Positions 6,150 to 9,150 of a stretch of DNA of 9,150 bases are shown in pieces. A program made the position numbers and the translations under genes. The stretch's first letter is position 1. Each line of letters starts with the position of its first letter. The stretch is from Gammaproteobacteria bacterium (GTDB lineage: Bacteria; Pseudomonadota; Gammaproteobacteria; Pseudomonadales; Azotimanducaceae), in NCBI GenBank assembly GCA_002694945.1, contig NZNP01000093.1, positions 1-9,150 on the forward strand. The letters run 5' to 3'. Under the pieces are notes generated by a model. The model saw only the letters and a list, made by a program, of their open reading frames with translations, ran no database searches and had not been told where the DNA came from.

Positions 6150-7850
6150 ATGACCACCATATCGAGAAAGGCCTATACGGATATGTTTGGTCCTACCACA
6201 GGCGACAAAGTGCGACTGGGCGACACCGAGCTTTGGATCAAGGTCGAAAAAGACTTCACAACCTATGGCGACGAAGTCAAATTTGGCGGCGGGAAAGTTA
6301 TTCGAGACGGGATGGGACAGAGTCAGGCCGATGACTCGCAGTCTGCTGATACAGTGATTACGAATGCTTTGATTGTGGATTTCTGGGGTATCGTAAAAGC
6401 AGATGTTGGTATCAAGGAGGGTCGAATCGCGGCGATTGGTAAAGCGGGTAACCCGGATACTCAGTCATCGGTCGATATTATTATTGGCCCGAGTACGGAG
6501 GTCATCGCTGGAGAGGGCCAGATTCTAACCGCTGGTGGTATCGATGCTCATATACATTTCATCTGCCCGCAACAGATCGAAGAAGCTCTCATGAGCGGTG
6601 TCACGACCATGCTGGGTGGTGGGACAGGTCCTGCTACCGGAACCAACGCAACGACCTGTACACCGGGTGCGTGGCATATCCAGAAGATGTTACAGGCGGC
6701 AGACGCCTTTCCAATGAACCTGGGTTTCATGGGTAAAGGTAACGGCAGTTTGCCTGGGCCCTTGTCCGAGCAAGTTTTGGCAGGAGCCATGGGGTTGAAG
6801 CTGCATGAAGACTGGGGTACGACACCGCAGGCGATCGATACTTGTCTTTCGGTAGCGGAGCAGCACGATATTCAGGTGGCGATTCATACAGATACTCTTA
6901 ATGAGTCAGGGTTCGTGGAAGATACCATAGCAGCATTCAAAGGACGGACAATCCACACCTTTCACACTGAGGGTGCTGGTGGTGGTCACGCACCGGACAT
7001 TATAAAAGCTTGCGGACTCCCTAATGTACTGCCGTCGTCAACGAACCCGACCCGGCCCTATACGATAAACACCGTTGACGAGCATCTGGATATGCTCATG
7101 GTCTGCCATCATCTTGATCCGAATATTCCAGAGGATGTTGCGTTTGCGGATTCTCGAATTCGTAAAGAGACGATAGCAGCAGAGGACGTTCTTCACGATC
7201 TAGGCGCGTTCTCCATGATAGCCTCTGACTCGCAGGCTATGGGGCGTGTTGGAGAGGTGATCTGCAGAACTTGGCAGACTGCGCACAAAATGAAGGTACA
7301 GCGGGGTTTTCTTGCGGAAGATAGCGATGCGGACAATTTTCGTGTTAAGCGTTACATCGCCAAGTACACAATCAATCCGGCTATTGCGCATGGCATAGCC
7401 CATCAAGTCGGGTCCGTAGAGCCAGGTAAACTGGCTGATCTGGTGCTTTGGAAGCCTGCATTTTTTGGTATTAAACCTGCGATGATCATCAAAGGGGGTA
7501 TGATTGCGGCGGCCCCGATGGGCGATCCTAATGCATCTATACCGACACCACAGCCAGTGCACTATCGACCTATGTTTGGTGCCTTCGGCGGTGCACTCAC
7601 AGCAACTTCTCTGACTTTCGTTAGCCAGGCTTTTCTCGGAACCGGCCTTGGAAAAGAAATTGGCTTACGAAAAGGATTATCTGCGGTGACTGATTGCCGC
7701 TCGATACAGAAATCAGACATGGTGCTCAACGATTACCAACCAGTAATGGAAGTTGACCCCGAGTCCTATGAAGTTAGAGCCGATGGACAATTGATTACCT
7801 GTGAGCCAGCAACTAGTCTGCCACTGGCGCAGCGATATTGCCTTTTCTGA
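6150..7850 (+). CDS. ureC: urease alpha (catalytic) subunit UreC
   Basis: The catalytic subunit of cytosolic nickel urease, 566 residues, a TIM-barrel amidohydrolase with a dinickel centre. Every key residue falls at the same number as in the well-studied Klebsiella enzyme. His134 and His136 are in DAHIHF. Lys217, which is carbamylated and bridges the two nickels, is in GLKLHEDW with His219. His246 is in AIHTDTL and His272 in [12 protein letters not shown]. Cys319 and His320 are in the mobile flap MVCHHLD. Asp360 is in ASDSQAMG. Nothing is missing, so an active enzyme is expected. A strong ribosome site, AGGGGAG (6136-6142), lies in the end of ureB, 7 bases before the ATG. The TGA stop overlaps the ureE ATG by one base. 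Confidence 0.99.
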   Translation: MTTISRKAYTDMFGPTTGDKVRLGDTELWIKVEKDFTTYGDEVKFGGGKVIRDGMGQSQADDSQSADTVITNALIVDFWGIVKADVGIKEGRIAAIGKAGNPDTQSSVDIIIGPSTEVIAGEGQILTAGGIDAHIHFICPQQIEEALMSGVTTMLGGGTGPATGTNATTCTPGAWHIQKMLQAADAFPMNLGFMGKGNGSLPGPLSEQVLAGAMGLKLHEDWGTTPQAIDTCLSVAEQHDIQVAIHTDTLNESGFVEDTIAAFKGRTIHTFHTEGAGGGHAPDIIKACGLPNVLPSSTNPTRPYTINTVDEHLDMLMVCHHLDPNIPEDVAFADSRIRKETIAAEDVLHDLGAFSMIASDSQAMGRVGEVICRTWQTAHKMKVQRGFLAEDSDADNFRVKRYIAKYTINPAIAHGIAHQVGSVEPGKLADLVLWKPAFFGIKPAMIIKGGMIAAAPMGDPNASIPTPQPVHYRPMFGAFGGALTATSLTFVSQAFLGTGLGKEIGLRKGLSAVTDCRSIQKSDMVLNDYQPVMEVDPESYEVRADGQLITCEPATSLPLAQRYCLF

Positions 7851-8353
7851 TGACATTGCATTTTTACGAGAAGTCTAAGCGTGGGAAAGTTGAGCAGGTT
7901 GTTCAGTTGACGTTTGATGAACGAAACCGAAGCAGGGGCAAGGCAATGACTTTATCCAACGAATCGATAGCTTGGTTTTTGCCTCGAGGTGAGTATCTCC
8001 GCCACGATGATGTTCTCAAGTCGGAGTGCGGTCAGTACATCAAAGTAATTGCGGCGCAAGAGCCTATTACAAAGGTGACATCAGGCCAGCCCTTCCTGCT
8101 CACTAGGGCAGCCTATCACCTTGGCAATCGACATGTACCTCTGCAAGTGTCAGAGGCTGGCTTGATGTATCAACCGGACCATGTGCTTGATGAGATGGTA
8201 AGAGGCCTCGGTTTGGTGGCTGAACACATTGAAGCAGCATTTCAGCCCGAGGACGGAGCTTACCATAGTCATGGTCCTGAAGACGTCCACAACCATAAAG
8301 GTGCGAATGGTCATACACCAAGAGGTTTGAACAGCCATAGCCATGATCACTAG
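7850..8353 (+). CDS. ureE: urease nickel metallochaperone UreE
   Basis: UreE is a dimeric nickel-binding protein that hands nickel to UreG for insertion into urease. The 167-residue product has the N-terminal half ending in FLPRGEYLRHDDVL, then the metal-binding domain with AYHLGNRHVPLQ, where His95 matches the interface nickel-binding histidine of the family. It ends in a histidine-rich tail (about 139-167) holding 8 His, including HSH, HNH and HSHDH. The tail is expected to store extra nickel and is of the Klebsiella type; many UreE proteins lack it. I chose the ATG at 7850, which overlaps the ureC stop (TGATG) and points to coupled translation. A TTG at 7838 would add four residues and has nothing in its favour. 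The 3' end overlaps ureF by 11 bases. Confidence 0.97.
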   Translation: MTLHFYEKSKRGKVEQVVQLTFDERNRSRGKAMTLSNESIAWFLPRGEYLRHDDVLKSECGQYIKVIAAQEPITKVTSGQPFLLTRAAYHLGNRHVPLQVSEAGLMYQPDHVLDEMVRGLGLVAEHIEAAFQPEDGAYHSHGPEDVHNHKGANGHTPRGLNSHSHDH

Positions 8354-9002
8354 TCTTCTGCGTCTTTTGCAATTATGTTCTCAAACCCTTCCTGTTGGTG
8401 CTTATGCCTACTCTCAGGCGCAGGAATATGCGATCGCAACGGATGTCGTTAATGACGCTGCATCAGCAGAGCTTTGGATAATGGGCGTCTTCACGGATGG
8501 GCTAGGTCGATTAGATCTGCCTGCGCTGGCTTTGGCCTATCGGGCGGTTGAGAACAAGAATTGGACCGCACTCGACGACCTCAATGAATACTTGCAGGCC
8601 AGTCGTGAAACACGGGAGCTTCTTCTGGAGGATATTGAAATGGGCCGCTCTATGCAGCGTCTCTTGAAGAGCTTGCAACTCGACAATGGCGTCACTAGTA
8701 GGCCTTCTTTTGTAACTCAGTTCGCCTGTGCGGGGGTATGCTGTTCTATAGATTTGCAAGATCTTATGACCGGGTTTTCCTACAGTTGGTTAGAAAATCA
8801 GGTAATGGTTGCCAGTAAGTCAGTGCCTATTGGTCAAAGCGAATCGCAAAAGATTCTCTACAAGCTCGGAGATAGTGTGCCTGTGACAGTTGCGAAGGCA
8901 TTGGAGCTGGCAGAAGAGCCAGATTTTGGAACTTCCCTGCATGGACTGGCTATTTTGTCTGCCCGGCATGAAGTGATGGAAGCACGTTTGTACAGATCGT
9001 AA
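8343..9002 (+). CDS. ureF: urease accessory protein UreF
   Basis: UreF bridges UreD and the GTPase UreG in the urease activation complex and is thought to check GTPase timing. The 219-residue product opens with [21 protein letters not shown] (residues 5-25), the UreF signature, and closes with [21 protein letters not shown], the usual UreF tail. The family motif normally continues SQGLE, and here it reads SQAQE (24-28), a small departure. The ATG at 8343 is the first possible start and lies inside ureE. The nearest AGAGG is 17 bases away, too far to act well, so translation probably depends on ribosomes finishing ureE. ureG starts 17 bases after the stop. Confidence 0.96.
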   Translation: MITSLLRLLQLCSQTLPVGAYAYSQAQEYAIATDVVNDAASAELWIMGVFTDGLGRLDLPALALAYRAVENKNWTALDDLNEYLQASRETRELLLEDIEMGRSMQRLLKSLQLDNGVTSRPSFVTQFACAGVCCSIDLQDLMTGFSYSWLENQVMVASKSVPIGQSESQKILYKLGDSVPVTVAKALELAEEPDFGTSLHGLAILSARHEVMEARLYRS

Positions 9003-9019
9003 TTTTATGGAGAGTATTA

Positions 9020-9150
9020 ATGAGCCAGAGTAAACCTGCTTTGCGTTTAGGCATAGGAGGACCTGTGGGGTCTGGGAAGACGGCGTTGGTTCGCTCGCTT
9101 TGTCTGGCGTTAAGAGAGCGTTTCAATCTTGCCGTTATCACCAATGACAT
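9020..9150 (+). CDS. ureG: urease accessory GTPase UreG, 5' part
   Basis: UreG is the SIMIBI-class GTPase that carries nickel and drives its insertion into apo-urease. Only the first 43 codons are in the window and the gene runs off the right edge. The visible part reads [17 protein letters not shown], with the P-loop GPVGSGKT at residues 14-21, followed by the AVITND block that is standard in UreG. HypB, the hydrogenase counterpart, has a similar P-loop, but the position directly after ureF and the exact [11 protein letters not shown] wording decide for UreG. The start is secure: GGAGAG (9009-9014) lies 5 bases before the ATG. Confidence 0.97.
   Translation, partial: MSQSKPALRLGIGGPVGSGKTALVRSLCLALRERFNLAVITND

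Noticed and set aside
6414..6421. Strong internal Shine-Dalgarno-like AAGGAGGG inside ureC
   Set aside because: No suitable in-frame start follows at the right distance, and the bases encode the ordinary KEGR segment of UreC.
7200..7562. Open frame of 120 codons on the - strand inside ureC
   Set aside because: It is antisense to highly conserved UreC sequence, has unusual composition and no recognisable domain.

Overview
The window looks like chromosomal DNA of a Gram-negative bacterium, most likely a gammaproteobacterium and perhaps a marine one. This rests on the urease gene order ureD-ureA-ureB-ureC-ureE-ureF-ureG with separate small UreA and UreB subunits, the residue-for-residue match of UreC numbering to enterobacterial-type UreC, and a neighbourhood of generic hydrolase, PhyH-type dioxygenase and SOUL genes. 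The taxonomic guess is weak because the sequence has no rRNA or other marker gene. Gene density is very high and the longest gap between genes is 86 bases. I see no tRNA, rRNA, CRISPR, insertion sequence, integrase or attachment site.

Left part (1 to about 4480): the 3' end of a SOUL/heme-binding-like gene runs rightward and meets, only 3 bases away, the end of a leftward alpha/beta hydrolase gene. A short divergent spacer separates that hydrolase from three rightward genes: a PhyH-superfamily Fe(II)/2-oxoglutarate dioxygenase, a penicillin-binding-protein-like (class C beta-lactamase fold) serine hydrolase, and a class I SAM-dependent methyltransferase. Spacers of 70 to 90 bases separate these genes from each other and from ureD. 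They could be co-transcribed, but the sequence does not prove it, and their substrates cannot be read from the sequence.

Right part (4568 to the end): a nickel urease operon. UreA, UreB and UreC form the enzyme. UreD, UreF, UreG (cut by the window edge) and UreE assemble the carbamylated-lysine dinickel centre. Coupling is tight: ureB/ureC are 1 base apart, ureC/ureE overlap by 1 base (TGATG), ureE/ureF overlap by 11 bases, and ureF/ureG are 17 bases apart. The exception is a 78-base ureA-ureB spacer that holds a possible 12-codon leader ORF ending on the ureB start codon. All UreC metal ligands and catalytic residues are present, so the enzyme should be active if the rest of ureG lies beyond the window. 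No urea transporter or regulator gene is in view.

I did not find a convincing new biological system. The points most worth a second look are the ureA-ureB leader ORF, the HxE (rather than HxD) iron motif of the dioxygenase, and the dioxygenase/serine hydrolase/methyltransferase trio beside the urease operon.
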